A DNA stretch of 27,326 nucleotides from an uncultured Eubacteriales bacterium. GTDB taxonomy: Bacteria > Bacillota > Clostridia > Oscillospirales > Butyricicoccaceae. Under the pieces are notes generated by a model that searched no databases, was not told where the DNA came from, and worked only from the letters and a program-made list of their open reading frames with translations. Positions 1-7,868 of the stretch are shown in pieces. The translations under genes and the position numbers were made by a program. The stretch's first letter is position 1, and the number at the start of each line of letters is the position of its first letter. The stretch is from assembly GCA_900555855.1 (NCBI GenBank), contig USML01000011.1:1-27326 (forward strand), in the 5' to 3' direction.

Positions 1-73
1 TCTTCTTGTTCTTCATCGTGTTGTAGTTTCTCTGCTTGCACTCGTTGCATCTGAGCGTGATCTTAATGCGCAT
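1..73 (-). CDS. rpmG: 50S ribosomal protein L33 (5' part only)
   Basis: A structural protein of the large ribosomal subunit. Only the first 24 codons are in the window; the gene runs off the left edge. The reading starts MRIKITLRCNECKQRNY, the standard L33 opening. Cys9 and Cys12 form the first half of the zinc-binding pair, so this is the zinc-containing (C+) form. The ATG is preceded by a very strong site, taaggaggt, which fixes the start. In Firmicutes rpmG usually leads into secE and nusG, which would lie outside the window. It is divergent from ruvX, an arrangement I do not recognise as conserved. Confidence 0.93.
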   Translation of the reverse strand, partial: MRIKITLRCNECKQRNYNTMKNKK

Positions 74-228
74 CTAACGGCACCTCCTTATTTACTCAGC
101 TCCGTTTGCCAAAAGCGGCATGAAGCTGGCGATTGCCTCCCTGCTCTCAAATTTGAGGGGTGCTTTTCCCTTGCGTGCCGAGAAGCAAAAGCGCGCAAAA
201 AGAAAGCCCTCTTTCACAGGTAAGTAAG

Positions 229-258
229 ATGATACCACATGTCATGTCCAGCCGTCAA
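229..258 (-). promoter_or_regulatory. Candidate sigma-A promoter for rpmG
   Basis: On the minus strand TTGACG (253-258) and TATCAT (229-234) are separated by 18 bp. The predicted leader to the rpmG start is about 150 nt, long for a ribosomal protein gene. It contains an AT-rich inverted stretch around 145-160 but no clear terminator or known riboswitch. Confidence 0.55.
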
Positions 259-381
259 GCACTTTTTGCACGTTTTTGCAGAAAATCGCACAGCTTTCCG
301 CCCTTTCCCGCGTTTTTTCTTCCGCAGCAGCGTACTCCGGACACATTTTTCAGCCGCAGCCCGCTTCTCCCCGCCTCGCCC

Positions 382-410
382 TTGCTTTTTTGGCAAAAAT
401 CCTGTATGCT
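382..410 (+). promoter_or_regulatory. Candidate promoter for ruvX
   Basis: TTGCTT (382-387) and TATGCT (405-410) with a 17-bp spacer, 34 bp upstream of the ruvX ATG. Confidence 0.45.
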
Positions 411-443
411 GGCAGGCAAAAGAAACACTCAGGAGGCAATTTT

Positions 444-863
444 ATGAAGATCATGGCCATCGACTACGGCGACGCGCACACCGGCGTCGCGATCTCCGAT
501 CGCACGCTGACGCTCACTGGATTTTCGACCGTTATCACCGCGTACCGGCCCGAAGCGGTCATCGAAAAGCTGCTGCCGCTCATCTCCGAGCACGAGGTCT
601 CAGAGCTCGTGCTCGGCCACCCGCTCAACATGGACGGCACGCGCGGCCCCCGCGCAGAAAAGGCCGAGGGCTTTGCCGAGATGCTGCGCGAGGCCACGTC
701 GCTCCCCGTCACGCTCTGGGATGAGCGCCGCACGACCGTCGACGCGCACAATATTCTATTGAATAATGGCAAGCGCGCCAAGGAGCGCAAGAAAACCGTC
801 GACGCCGTCGCGGCGAGCCTGATGCTTGAAGGTTACTTAACCTTCAAAAAACGTCAAGGGTAA
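444..863 (+). CDS. ruvX: RuvX/YqgF family putative Holliday junction resolvase / pre-16S rRNA nuclease
   Basis: A 139-residue RNase H-fold nuclease, essential in many bacteria. YqgF proteins act in 5' maturation of pre-16S rRNA and have been proposed to be Holliday junction resolvases. Family motifs are in order: AIDYGDAHTGVA with the first acidic residue, GHPLNMDGT in the middle, DERRTT, and the C-terminal KKTVDAVAAS block with the last catalytic Asp. Length is normal and the protein looks complete. The ATG at 444 sits 7 nt after aggagg and begins exactly at the conserved N-terminus; longer in-frame starts add unrelated residues. Arg codons are almost all CGC and many Leu codons are CTC, unlike the CGG/CTG-rich genes to the right. 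The usual neighbours alaS and yrzB are absent; instead a ruvA remnant follows. Confidence 0.93.
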   Translation: MKIMAIDYGDAHTGVAISDRTLTLTGFSTVITAYRPEAVIEKLLPLISEHEVSELVLGHPLNMDGTRGPRAEKAEGFAEMLREATSLPVTLWDERRTTVDAHNILLNNGKRAKERKKTVDAVAASLMLEGYLTFKKRQG

Positions 864-890
864 CATATCACAGCGCGGCAGCGCTGTACT

Positions 891-1091
891 TTGTTCCCCT
901 GCGCCGCGCAGGGAAGCGGGACGGAGCTGCCCCAGACCGGGGCCGGAGCCTCCGCCATGGAGGATGCGCTGGCGGCGCTGGCCGTTTTGGGCTATCCCCG
1001 GGCGGCGGCCATGGCGGCGCTGGCCGGCGTAAAGGCAGAGGGCATGGGCACCGACGAGCTGGTCCGGGCCGCGCTGAAGCGACTGTTTTAA
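891..1091 (+). pseudogene. ruvA: RuvA C-terminal remnant (domain III only)
   Basis: RuvA is normally about 200 residues: an OB fold and helix-hairpin-helix domain that bind the Holliday junction, then a flexible linker and a UBA-like domain III that contacts RuvB. Here only linker plus domain III survive, with the readable match from about position 916: MEDALAALAVLGY near 957, ending ALKRLF. The junction-binding two thirds are missing. No good ribosome binding site precedes TTG 891 or the in-frame ATG 957. The frame is the same as ruvX, separated by its TAA. An imperfect palindrome (894-915) marks the boundary. The 3' end is normal: the stop lies 12 nt before ruvB. It is either a deleted gene or a chimeric assembly join. 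If expressed it could only touch RuvB, not DNA. Confidence 0.85.
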
Positions 1092-1103
1092 GGGGGTGCG
1101 CCT

Positions 1104-2138
1104 GTGGCGATCGAATTCGGACAGCAAATGGAGGAGGAGCGTATCGTCTCCTCCACGCTCCGCACGGAGGATGCGCAGGAGCCGGCGCTGCGGCCCCATG
1201 TTTTAACGGAATATACCGGCCAGGAAAAGGCCAAGGAAAATCTTCGGATCTATATTCAGGCGGCCCGGCTCCGGGGGGAGCCGCTGGATCATGTTCTGCT
1301 TTACGGCCCGCCGGGCCTGGGCAAGACCACGCTGGCGGGCATCATCGCCAACGAGATGGGGGTCAATATCCGCATCACCTCCGGCCCCGCCATCGAAAAG
1401 GCGGGGGATCTGGCGGCGCTGCTCACCAATCTGAATGAGAACGATGTGCTCTTCATCGACGAGATCCACCGGCTCAACCGCAGCGTGGAGGAGGTGCTCT
1501 ATCCCGCCATGGAGGACTATGCGCTGGATATCATCATCGGCAAGGGGCCGGCGGCCCGGTCGATCCGGCTGGATCTGCCCCGCTTCACGCTGATCGGCGC
1601 CACCACCCGGGCGGGCCAGCTTTCCTCGCCTCTGCGGGATCGCTTTGGCGTGCAGCTGCGGCTGGAGCTTTATTCGCCGGAGGAGCTGCAGGCCATCGTC
1701 ACCCGGACGGCGGCCATTCTGGGCGTGGATATCGTCCCCTCCGGTGCGCTGGAGATCGCGTGCCGCTCCCGCGGGACGCCCCGCATCGCCAACCGCATTC
1801 TGAAGCGGGTGCGGGATTTTGCGCAGGTGAAGGGCGATGGGCGGGTAGACGCCGCCACGGCCGATCTGGCCCTGCGGGCGCTGGAGATCGACGGGCTTGG
1901 ACTGGACCGCACCGACCGGCGGATGCTGGAGAGCATCATCAAAAACTTCCGCGGCGGCCCCGTGGGGCTGGAGACCCTTGCCGCCACCATCGGCGAGGAG
2001 AGCGTCACGCTGGAGGATGTTTACGAGCCGTATCTGCTGCAGATCGGGCTTTTGAACCGCACGCCCCGGGGCCGCTGCGTCACGCCCCGGGCCTATGAGC
2101 ATCTGGGCATCCCGTTTTCCGGGCAGATGGAGCTTTAA
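1104..2138 (+). CDS. ruvB: Holliday junction branch migration ATPase RuvB
   Basis: Hexameric AAA+ motor that drives branch migration of Holliday junctions together with RuvA during recombinational repair. At 344 residues it is full length. Walker [10 protein letters not shown] lies at 68-76, Walker B LFIDE at 116-120, sensor-1 GATTR at 165-169, and the arginine finger in SPLRDRFG at about R180. A winged-helix DNA-binding domain follows, with the typical RTPRGR near the end. The GTG start at 1104 follows aaggggg and gives the usual short acidic N-terminus. The partner ruvA directly upstream is truncated, so a functional complex would need another ruvA copy. glmM starts 24 nt downstream. Confidence 0.97.
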   Translation: MAIEFGQQMEEERIVSSTLRTEDAQEPALRPHVLTEYTGQEKAKENLRIYIQAARLRGEPLDHVLLYGPPGLGKTTLAGIIANEMGVNIRITSGPAIEKAGDLAALLTNLNENDVLFIDEIHRLNRSVEEVLYPAMEDYALDIIIGKGPAARSIRLDLPRFTLIGATTRAGQLSSPLRDRFGVQLRLELYSPEELQAIVTRTAAILGVDIVPSGALEIACRSRGTPRIANRILKRVRDFAQVKGDGRVDAATADLALRALEIDGLGLDRTDRRMLESIIKNFRGGPVGLETLAATIGEESVTLEDVYEPYLLQIGLLNRTPRGRCVTPRAYEHLGIPFSGQMEL

Positions 2139-2162
2139 TTCAGGAAAAGAGGAAGGATCATT

Positions 2163-3512
2163 ATGAAATATTTTGGAACAGACGGCATCCGTGGCAAGGC
2201 CAATGTGGAGCTGGATGCAAAGCTGGCGTATCGCGCCGGGCTGGCGCTGGGCGCGGTGCTGCGGAAGGAGCTGGGCCGCAAGCCGCTGGTCTTCATCGGC
2301 AGAGATACCCGCATCTCCGGCGGCATGCTGGAAGCGGCGCTGACGGCGGGTCTCTGCACCGCCGGGACGGATGTGACCGATCTGGGCGTCATGCCGACGC
2401 CCGCCGTGGCCTATCTGACGGCAAACACCCCCGCCGCCGACGCGGGCATCGTCATCTCCGCCAGCCACAATCCCTTTGAGGACAACGGCATCAAGATCTT
2501 CGGCAGCCGGGGCTATAAGCTCACGGACAGCGAGGAGGCGCAGATCGAGGCCTATATCGATGCGCCCCCTGCGCTGCACATGACCGGCGGGCAGCTGGGC
2601 GCCGTCCGGCCCTTTGAAGGAGACCCGGTGCAGGCCTATGTATGCCATGTGGCCTCCACTGCGCCCTGCCGGCTCACCGGCATGCGCATCGCCGTGGACT
2701 GCGCCAACGGCGCCGCCTCCGCCACGGCAGAGGCTCTGTTCTGCAGGATGGGGGCGGACGCTGTCATCCTACACCAGTCGCCCGATGGCACCAACATCAA
2801 CGCCGGCTGCGGCAGCACCCATATCGAGGGCCTGCAGGAGCTGGTGCGCAGCGGCAATTTTGCCGCCGGCGCGGCTTTTGACGGCGACGCAGACCGCTGC
2901 CTGATGGTAGACGAGACCGGCGAGCTGATCGACGGCGATCATCTGATCGGGCTGTTGGCGGAGGACATGAAGCGCCATGGCCGTCTGAAGGGCGGCGTGG
3001 TGGGGACGATCCTCACCAATCTGGGGCTCCATGCCTTTTTGGAGGAGCGGCAGATCCCTGTCTGGTCTGCCAAGGTGGGCGACCGGTATGTGCTGGAGGC
3101 CATGCGGGAAAAGGGCTGGAACATCGGCGGCGAGCAGTCCGGCCATGTGATCCTTTCCGACTATGCCACCACCGGCGACGGCCAGCTCACCGCCGTGCAG
3201 TTCCTGTGCGCCCTGAAGGCCTCCGGCGCTGCCGCCAGTCAGCTGAATCGGCGCATCGAGAGCTTCCCCCAGGTGTCCATCAATGTTCCGGTGGCCAACG
3301 ACCGCAAGCATCAGGTGGCGGCGCTGCCCGCCGTGGAGCAGGTGGGCCGGGAGATCGCGGAATATTTCGGCGGCCAGGGCCGGGTGGTCATCCGTCCCTC
3401 CGGGACGGAGCCGAAGGTCCGGGTCATGGTAGAGGGCCGGGATCCCGAGCAGGTGCAGCAGCAGGCGCAGCGGGCAGCCCAGGTGGTAAAGGCTGCGGTG
3501 GAAGCGCTGTAA
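2163..3512 (+). CDS. glmM: Phosphoglucosamine mutase GlmM
   Basis: Interconverts glucosamine-6-phosphate and glucosamine-1-phosphate in the cytosol, the step between GlmS and GlmU toward UDP-GlcNAc, peptidoglycan and teichoic acids. It has 449 residues, the family norm. It opens with KYFGTDGIRG. The catalytic phosphoserine loop ISASHNP has Ser101. The metal-binding loop is DGDADR (240-245), the sugar-recognition motif GGEQSGH (322-328), and the phosphate-binding loop RPSGTEP (411-417). The ATG follows gaggaagg. A short terminator-like hairpin and the glmS ribozyme lie immediately downstream, and glmS follows, so the two hexosamine genes are adjacent. Confidence 0.97.
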   Translation: MKYFGTDGIRGKANVELDAKLAYRAGLALGAVLRKELGRKPLVFIGRDTRISGGMLEAALTAGLCTAGTDVTDLGVMPTPAVAYLTANTPAADAGIVISASHNPFEDNGIKIFGSRGYKLTDSEEAQIEAYIDAPPALHMTGGQLGAVRPFEGDPVQAYVCHVASTAPCRLTGMRIAVDCANGAASATAEALFCRMGADAVILHQSPDGTNINAGCGSTHIEGLQELVRSGNFAAGAAFDGDADRCLMVDETGELIDGDHLIGLLAEDMKRHGRLKGGVVGTILTNLGLHAFLEERQIPVWSAKVGDRYVLEAMREKGWNIGGEQSGHVILSDYATTGDGQLTAVQFLCALKASGAAASQLNRRIESFPQVSINVPVANDRKHQVAALPAVEQVGREIAEYFGGQGRVVIRPSGTEPKVRVMVEGRDPEQVQQQAQRAAQVVKAAVEAL

Positions 3513-3528
3513 AGCCCATGCCAATTCT

Positions 3529-3546
3529 CCGGCAGGCGCCGGTTTT
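3529..3546 (+). terminator. Short intrinsic terminator after glmM
   Basis: The 5-bp GC stem ccggc/gccgg with loop aggc is followed by four T. It is short and may only partly stop transcription before the ribozyme. Confidence 0.4.
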
Positions 3547-3576
3547 GATAAGCCAAAGCAGGAAAGGAGGAGCATA

Positions 3577-3740
3577 GAAGCGCCGGAGCCGGGCGGGATG
3601 CGCCGGCTGACGAGGATGGAGGTTGCGCAAAAGCGCGAAAATCGAAGGGTTCGGCGGATGCCTCCCGTCTGCCGTGAGGCGAAAGGATCGCAGAAAAACC
3701 GCGGGGCGACCTGCGGGACAAAGGGCGATCCGCACGGAAT
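3577..3740 (+). promoter_or_regulatory. glmS ribozyme (GlcN6P-responsive self-cleaving riboswitch)
   Basis: Catalytic RNA in the 5' leader of glmS that cleaves its own mRNA when glucosamine-6-phosphate binds, lowering GlmS synthesis. Conserved core elements occur in the right order: agcgcc followed by ggagcc at 3579-3590, ggctgacgaggatggag near 3605-3622, the aaaatcga element near 3638, then ttcggcggatgcctcccg near 3649-3666, and distal paired elements to about 3740. The predicted cleavage site is between A3579 and G3580. It lies directly upstream of glmS, whose start is about 50 nt beyond the 3' boundary. That boundary is approximate because P3/P4 were folded by eye. Confidence 0.92.
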
Positions 3741-3791
3741 TTAAATACATTTTGTCATTTTTTGTCGAGATATTAAGGAGTGTTATCATAT

Positions 3792-5621
3792 ATGTGCGGA
3801 ATTGTTGGATATGTGGGCAAACGGCAGGCCGTCCCTGTGCTGCTGCAGGGCCTGCACAAGCTGGAATACCGGGGCTATGATTCCTCCGGCGTGGCGCTGC
3901 TGGAGCAGGGCCGACTGAAGGTGGTCAAGGCCCGGGGCCGCATCCGGAACATGGAGGAGCTGCTGCAGGCGCAGGGCCCCTTTACGGCCACCTGCGGCAT
4001 CGGCCATACCCGCTGGGCCACCCACGGAGAACCGTCGGACATCAACGCCCACCCTCATGTGAGCGAAAACGGACGCATCGCTCTGGTGCACAACGGCATC
4101 ATCGAAAACTATATGGAGCTGCGGGAAATGCTGAAAAAGGCCGGCTTTTCCATTCGGACAGAAACGGACAGCGAGCTGGCGGCGCATCTGTTTCAGCTTC
4201 ATTACCATGGCGACGCCCTTGCGGCCCTGCGGGAGACGACCCGGCAGCTGCGGGGGTCCTATGCGCTGGCGGTCATCAACGCCGACGCCCCGGGCGAGCT
4301 GCTCTGCGCCCGGCGGGATAATCCGCTGATCCTGGGCGTGGGGGAGGGCGAAAACATGATCGCCTCGGACATCCCCGCGATTCTGGCGCTGACAAAGCGC
4401 TATATCGTCATGGCAGACGGCCAGACGGCCCGCGTCACGGCAGACGGCGTGGAGCTTTACGACGGCGTTGGCAACCGGATCCAGCCGAAGATCGAGACGG
4501 TCACCTGGGATCTTTCCGCCGCAGAGAAGGGCGGCTATGAGCATTTCATGATCAAGGAGATCTTTGAGCAGCCCAAGGCCGTGCGGGATACCGTCCTGCC
4601 CCGGCTGAAGGACGGGCTGCCCGTGCTGGACAGCGACGGGTTTTCCGACGCGCTGCTGCGGGAGGTCAAAAGCATCCATATTACCGCCTGCGGCAGCGCG
4701 CTGCACGCAGGTCTGGTGGGAAAAACGGTGATCGAGCGGCTGGCCCGGGTGCCGGTGATCCCTCATATCGCCTCGGAGTTCCGGTATGAGGACCCCATCA
4801 TCGGGCCGGGAGACCTGTGCCTGGTGATCAGCCAGTCCGGCGAGACCGCCGACACGCTGGCCGCCATGCGGGAGGCCAAACGCAAGGGCGCACGGACGGT
4901 AGCCATCGTCAATGTGGTGTCCTCCAGCATCGCCCGGGAGGCGGACGCCGTGCTTTACACCTGGGCCGGCCCGGAGATCGCCGTAGCCACCACCAAGGCC
5001 TATTCCGCCCAGCTGGCGGCGCTGTATCTGGTGGCGATCCGGGCGGCTTATGTGCGTGGGACCGTTTCGGAGGAGCAGGCCCGGGTGCTTTGCCGGGAGG
5101 TGGCCGCCCTGCCGGAGCAGATCGAAAAAACGCTGGAATGCCGCAGCCAGATGCAGCATCTTGCCAGCCTTTACGCCAACCGCCAGAGCGTCTTTTTCAT
5201 TGGCCGGGGCATGGATCATGCCGCCGGACAGGAGGCGTCCCTGAAGCTCAAGGAGATCTCCTACATCCACAGCGAGGCCTACGCCGCCGGCGAGCTGAAG
5301 CATGGCACCATCTCTCTGGTGGAGGAGGGGACCATGGTGGTGGCGCTGGCCTGCGATCCGGCGCTGCTGGAAAAGACCGTCTCCAATGTGAAATCGGTCA
5401 AGGCCCGGGGGGCCAGCGTGGTGCTGGTCACCAGCGACCAGCGCTTGCAGGAGGATCCGGAGATCTGCGACCATCTGGTGCGCATCCCCGCGGTCAGCCC
5501 GCAGTTCAGCGCCAGCCTTTCCATCCTGCCCATGCAGCTGCTGGCCTATTATACCGCCGTTATCCGGGGCTGTGATGTGGATAAGCCCCGCAATCTGGCA
5601 AAAAGCGTCACCGTGGAATAA
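3792..5621 (+). CDS. glmS: Glutamine--fructose-6-phosphate aminotransferase (isomerizing) GlmS
   Basis: Makes glucosamine-6-phosphate from fructose-6-phosphate and glutamine, the committed step of amino-sugar synthesis. It has 609 residues. The N-terminal Ntn glutaminase domain begins MCGIVGYVG, so Cys2 becomes the nucleophile after Met removal. That fixes the start at 3792 rather than at the in-frame ATG 12 nt upstream. GHTRWATHG and the HNGIIENY stretch are glutaminase motifs. Two SIS sugar-isomerase domains follow, with SQSGETADT in the first, and the protein ends with the typical KPRNLAKSVTVE. aaggag sits at 3774-3779. Expression is expected to be controlled by the upstream ribozyme. Confidence 0.97.
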   Translation: MCGIVGYVGKRQAVPVLLQGLHKLEYRGYDSSGVALLEQGRLKVVKARGRIRNMEELLQAQGPFTATCGIGHTRWATHGEPSDINAHPHVSENGRIALVHNGIIENYMELREMLKKAGFSIRTETDSELAAHLFQLHYHGDALAALRETTRQLRGSYALAVINADAPGELLCARRDNPLILGVGEGENMIASDIPAILALTKRYIVMADGQTARVTADGVELYDGVGNRIQPKIETVTWDLSAAEKGGYEHFMIKEIFEQPKAVRDTVLPRLKDGLPVLDSDGFSDALLREVKSIHITACGSALHAGLVGKTVIERLARVPVIPHIASEFRYEDPIIGPGDLCLVISQSGETADTLAAMREAKRKGARTVAIVNVVSSSIAREADAVLYTWAGPEIAVATTKAYSAQLAALYLVAIRAAYVRGTVSEEQARVLCREVAALPEQIEKTLECRSQMQHLASLYANRQSVFFIGRGMDHAAGQEASLKLKEISYIHSEAYAAGELKHGTISLVEEGTMVVALACDPALLEKTVSNVKSVKARGASVVLVTSDQRLQEDPEICDHLVRIPAVSPQFSASLSILPMQLLAYYTAVIRGCDVDKPRNLAKSVTVE

Positions 5622-5635
5622 ACGGAAACCAGACA

Positions 5636-5676
5636 AAAAACAGCGCCGCCCGGAGCTTTTCCGGGCGGCGCTTTCG
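5636..5676. terminator. Bidirectional terminator between glmS and the EamA transporter gene
   Basis: A perfect 12-bp GC stem (5642-5653 with 5661-5672) has a 7-nt loop. On the minus strand it is followed by GTTTTTTG, a strong terminator for the transporter gene. On the plus strand only three T follow, so termination of glmS relies mainly on the stem. Confidence 0.85.
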
Positions 5677-5714
5677 TATGGATTTTTATCTGTTCGGATC
5701 GGACCCCGGGGGCG

Positions 5715-6638
5715 TCATGCGTCGTAAACGCCCAGGATCACGATGCCCAGGACCACCGCGGCGATGGTGAGATAATGCTTCCAGCTGAGCTTTTCCTTCA
5801 GGAAAATGCGGCTCCAGAGGACGGACACCGCGCAGTAGGAGGAGATCATGGGAGCCGCCGCCGCCGGATTGGCGGAGAGGGCAAAGATATAGGCGAACTG
5901 ACCGGCCGTCTCAAAGCAGGCGCCGATGAGCTTGGGGCCCTCGCTGCGCACAGACAGCCGCTTTTTCTTCCAAAGGCAGACATAAAGGAAGCACACCACG
6001 CCCGCAAACAGGAAGGTCAGCTCGTAGGCCACATTGGCGGTGGCCTCGTAGTTTTCGATGGTCAGGGAGAGCTTGTCCAGCACCAGCCCGTCGCAGAAGG
6101 AGCCCGCCGCGTCCAAAACGCAGTAAAGCACCGGCAGCGCCAGCGCCAGCAGGCTCTTGGCATATTTCCGGTTGGAGGCCTCCTGCCGCCGGGCGCGGAG
6201 CTCCTCGTCCTCCCGGGCGTCTACGATGGCCAGCGAGATCACGCCCAGACAAACGCACAGGACGCCCACATACTGCATTTTTTCCAGCCGCTCGCCGGAG
6301 ATCAGATAGAGGATCGCCGCCAGCGCGCCGGAGGAATTGCAGATGGGAGAGGAGATGGAAAGCTCGATGTAGCGCAGGCCCACATAGCCCAGCACCATGG
6401 AGCTGATATACAGCAGGGAGACGGGGAGATAGGTCCAGATCACGCCCAGGGAGATGCGCACGCCGCCGATGAAGATCTCATACGCCGCGTGCAGCCCCAT
6501 CACAAGGCCCACCATCATGACCATTTTCAAATGGCTGTCCCGATCGTCGGGGTCGGAGCAGCCGATCTTGGAGAACAGGTCGGAACCGCTCCAGCAGAGC
6601 AGCGCCGCCAGCGCCAGCCAAAACCACATAACATTCAC
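5715..6638 (-). CDS. EamA/DMT-family membrane transporter
   Basis: A 307-residue, highly hydrophobic protein with about ten predicted membrane segments in two halves, separated by a charged cytoplasmic stretch (DAREDEELRARR) near residues 140-155. Fold and motifs fit the drug/metabolite (EamA) superfamily, whose members move small metabolites or amino acids across the inner membrane. The second half ends with the characteristic segment containing RIFLKEKLSW. The substrate cannot be told from sequence. The start is uncertain: GTG 6638 has only a weak upstream site, and an ATG three codons in is equally possible. It follows the racemase gene in the same direction after 97 nt, which suggests a loose operon. 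Confidence 0.8.
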   Translation of the reverse strand: MNVMWFWLALAALLCWSGSDLFSKIGCSDPDDRDSHLKMVMMVGLVMGLHAAYEIFIGGVRISLGVIWTYLPVSLLYISSMVLGYVGLRYIELSISSPICNSSGALAAILYLISGERLEKMQYVGVLCVCLGVISLAIVDAREDEELRARRQEASNRKYAKSLLALALPVLYCVLDAAGSFCDGLVLDKLSLTIENYEATANVAYELTFLFAGVVCFLYVCLWKKKRLSVRSEGPKLIGACFETAGQFAYIFALSANPAAAAPMISSYCAVSVLWSRIFLKEKLSWKHYLTIAAVVLGIVILGVYDA

Positions 6639-6735
6639 CAGCTTTCTGAAAAATTAAAAAGACACGGAAAACGGGTGAAGGGAGGGCGGCGGACGGCGCA
6701 GAGGACGGAAGGGGTGGCAGGAACGGAACACAGGC

Positions 6736-7440
6736 TCAGTCCTTCAGCGCATAGCCGCAGAACAGAATGGCGGCCTTTGCCAGCTCGGCGGTGGGGTCGA
6801 TGAAGCTGCCCGGCAGGGCCAGCTCCTGCTGGACGATGGGCAGCTCCGTGCAGCCTAAAATGAAATAATCCGCGCCGCGGCGGGTCAGCCCGTCCAGCAG
6901 CTGCTCCATGGGCCGGCGCACCAGCTCCAGCGGCTTTCCGCCCTTGACGCAGTCGTAGATGGCCGTCATAAGCACATCCCGCTGAGGCTCGTCGGGCAGG
7001 ATGCAGGCGACGCCTTCCTTCTCTAGCGCTGTTTCATAAAGGCCGGAGGCCAGCGTGCCCCGGGTGGCCAAAACGCAGGCGGTCTTTCCCGGGAAGCGGG
7101 CGGCGCAGGCCTTGGCGGTGGCCTCCAGCATGCTGAGGAAGGGGATGCTCGTCTGGCTCTGGAGCCGGGGCAGGAAATAGTGGGCCGTGTTGCAGGGCAT
7201 GATGATGCAGTCCGCCCCGCAGGCCTCCAGATGGCGCAGCGCGTCGGACATTTCGGGGACGGGATCGGCGCCGCCCTGCAGGATGGCGGCCGTCCGGTCC
7301 GGGATCCGGCAGTTATTATCAATATAGATGCGGATATGCTCGTTGTCGCAGCCGGCGCGGGTCATCAGAACGATCTTGCGGAACAGATCGGCCGTGGCCA
7401 GCGGGCCCATGCCGCCCAGGATACCGATGGTCTTTTTCAT
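6736..7440 (-). CDS. Aspartate/glutamate racemase family protein
   Basis: A 234-residue cofactor-independent racemase of the Asp/Glu racemase superfamily, which interconverts L- and D-amino acids with two cysteines. The N-terminus IGILGGMGPLAT is typical of the aspartate racemase branch. Catalytic cysteines are Cys83 in MPCNTAH and Cys197 in LGCTE. The ATG at 7440 follows aaaaggag and begins at the conserved start; the longer open frame upstream overlaps the promoter and is not likely translated. Substrate (Asp, Glu or another amino acid) is not resolved. Adjacent transport and racemase genes could serve D-amino acid handling, which is inference. Confidence 0.88.
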   Translation of the reverse strand: MKKTIGILGGMGPLATADLFRKIVLMTRAGCDNEHIRIYIDNNCRIPDRTAAILQGGADPVPEMSDALRHLEACGADCIIMPCNTAHYFLPRLQSQTSIPFLSMLEATAKACAARFPGKTACVLATRGTLASGLYETALEKEGVACILPDEPQRDVLMTAIYDCVKGGKPLELVRRPMEQLLDGLTRRGADYFILGCTELPIVQQELALPGSFIDPTAELAKAAILFCGYALKD

Positions 7441-7477
7441 ATGCAGGCTCCTTTTCAGGATATTCTCACAATTAATC

Positions 7478-7506
7478 ACTATAGCGAAAGCGGGAGAAAA
7501 AAGCAA
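7478..7506 (-). promoter_or_regulatory. Promoter of the racemase gene
   Basis: Minus-strand TTGCTT (7501-7506) and TATAGT (7478-7483), 17-bp spacer. A clean sigma-A-like promoter just after the ferredoxin terminator. Confidence 0.7.
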
Positions 7507-7514
7507 GAAAAAGT

Positions 7515-7553
7515 CGCAAAAAAAGAAAACGGCTCCCGCTTCCGCGGGAGCCG
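7515..7553 (-). terminator. Intrinsic terminator of the ferredoxin gene
   Basis: A perfect 10-bp stem cggctcccgc/gcgggagccg (7530-7539, 7544-7553) has a 4-nt loop and is followed on the minus strand by a T-rich tract. Confidence 0.92.
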
Positions 7554-7570
7554 CTCTTGCTTGTCTGTAA

Positions 7571-7738
7571 TTATTCAGAGATGGCGCCAACGGGGCAAGC
7601 GCCGGCACAAGCGCCGCAGCTCACGCAGGTGTTTTCGTCGATCTCGAACTTACCGCCGGCGTCCTTGATCGCGCTCATGGGGCAAGCGCTGGCACAGGAA
7701 CCGCAAGCGATGCAAGCGTCAGAAATTTTGTAGGCCAT
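7571..7738 (-). CDS. 2[4Fe-4S] clostridial-type ferredoxin
   Basis: A 55-residue soluble electron carrier, the low-potential redox partner of enzymes such as pyruvate:ferredoxin oxidoreductase and hydrogenases. It has two CxxCxxCxxxC clusters: Cys9, 12, 15, 19 and Cys38, 41, 44, 48, each with the final Cys followed by Pro. This is the classical arrangement for two [4Fe-4S] clusters, with internal two-fold symmetry. The ATG at 7738 follows aggaggtg at good spacing. Codon choice (GCT, GGT, TGC) is unlike the neighbours and fits a highly expressed gene. It is monocistronic, with its own promoter and a strong terminator. Confidence 0.96.
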   Translation of the reverse strand: MAYKISDACIACGSCASACPMSAIKDAGGKFEIDENTCVSCGACAGACPVGAISE

Positions 7739-7768
7739 AATAAAGCACCTCCTGTAGATTCTCCCTCT

Positions 7769-7796
7769 ATTCTAACAGATAATCTGAAAAAAGCAA
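7769..7796 (-). promoter_or_regulatory. Promoter of the ferredoxin gene
   Basis: Minus-strand TTGCTT (7791-7796) and TAGAAT (7769-7774) with a 16-bp spacer, 31 bp before the start codon. No equally clear promoter was seen for the divergent 7869 ORF. Confidence 0.65.
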
Positions 7797-7868
7797 TGCC
7801 TAATTCAACAAATCGGGAGATAAATAATCCGCTTTATTTTGGAAAAGATAGCAAGCGGAGGCGATGGT

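Larger units (their letters stand above)
74..443. other. Divergent intergenic region rpmG/ruvX
   Basis: About 370 bp between two divergent genes. It holds the two candidate promoters listed separately. Open frames crossing it show no recognisable protein and no ribosome binding sites, so I see no gene here. Confidence 0.6.

Noticed and set aside
160..447. Open frames in the rpmG/ruvX intergenic region
   Set aside because: They lack ribosome binding sites and recognisable residues and overlap the predicted promoters.
3786..5636. Very long antisense open frame opposite glmS, and similar ones opposite ruvB, the Clp gene, gltX and the antiporter
   Set aside because: GC-rich coding DNA with codon-position bias leaves long open frames on the other strand. 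Their products are low-complexity (H, R, G, P, Q) and have no start signals or known domains, while the sense frames are clear family members.
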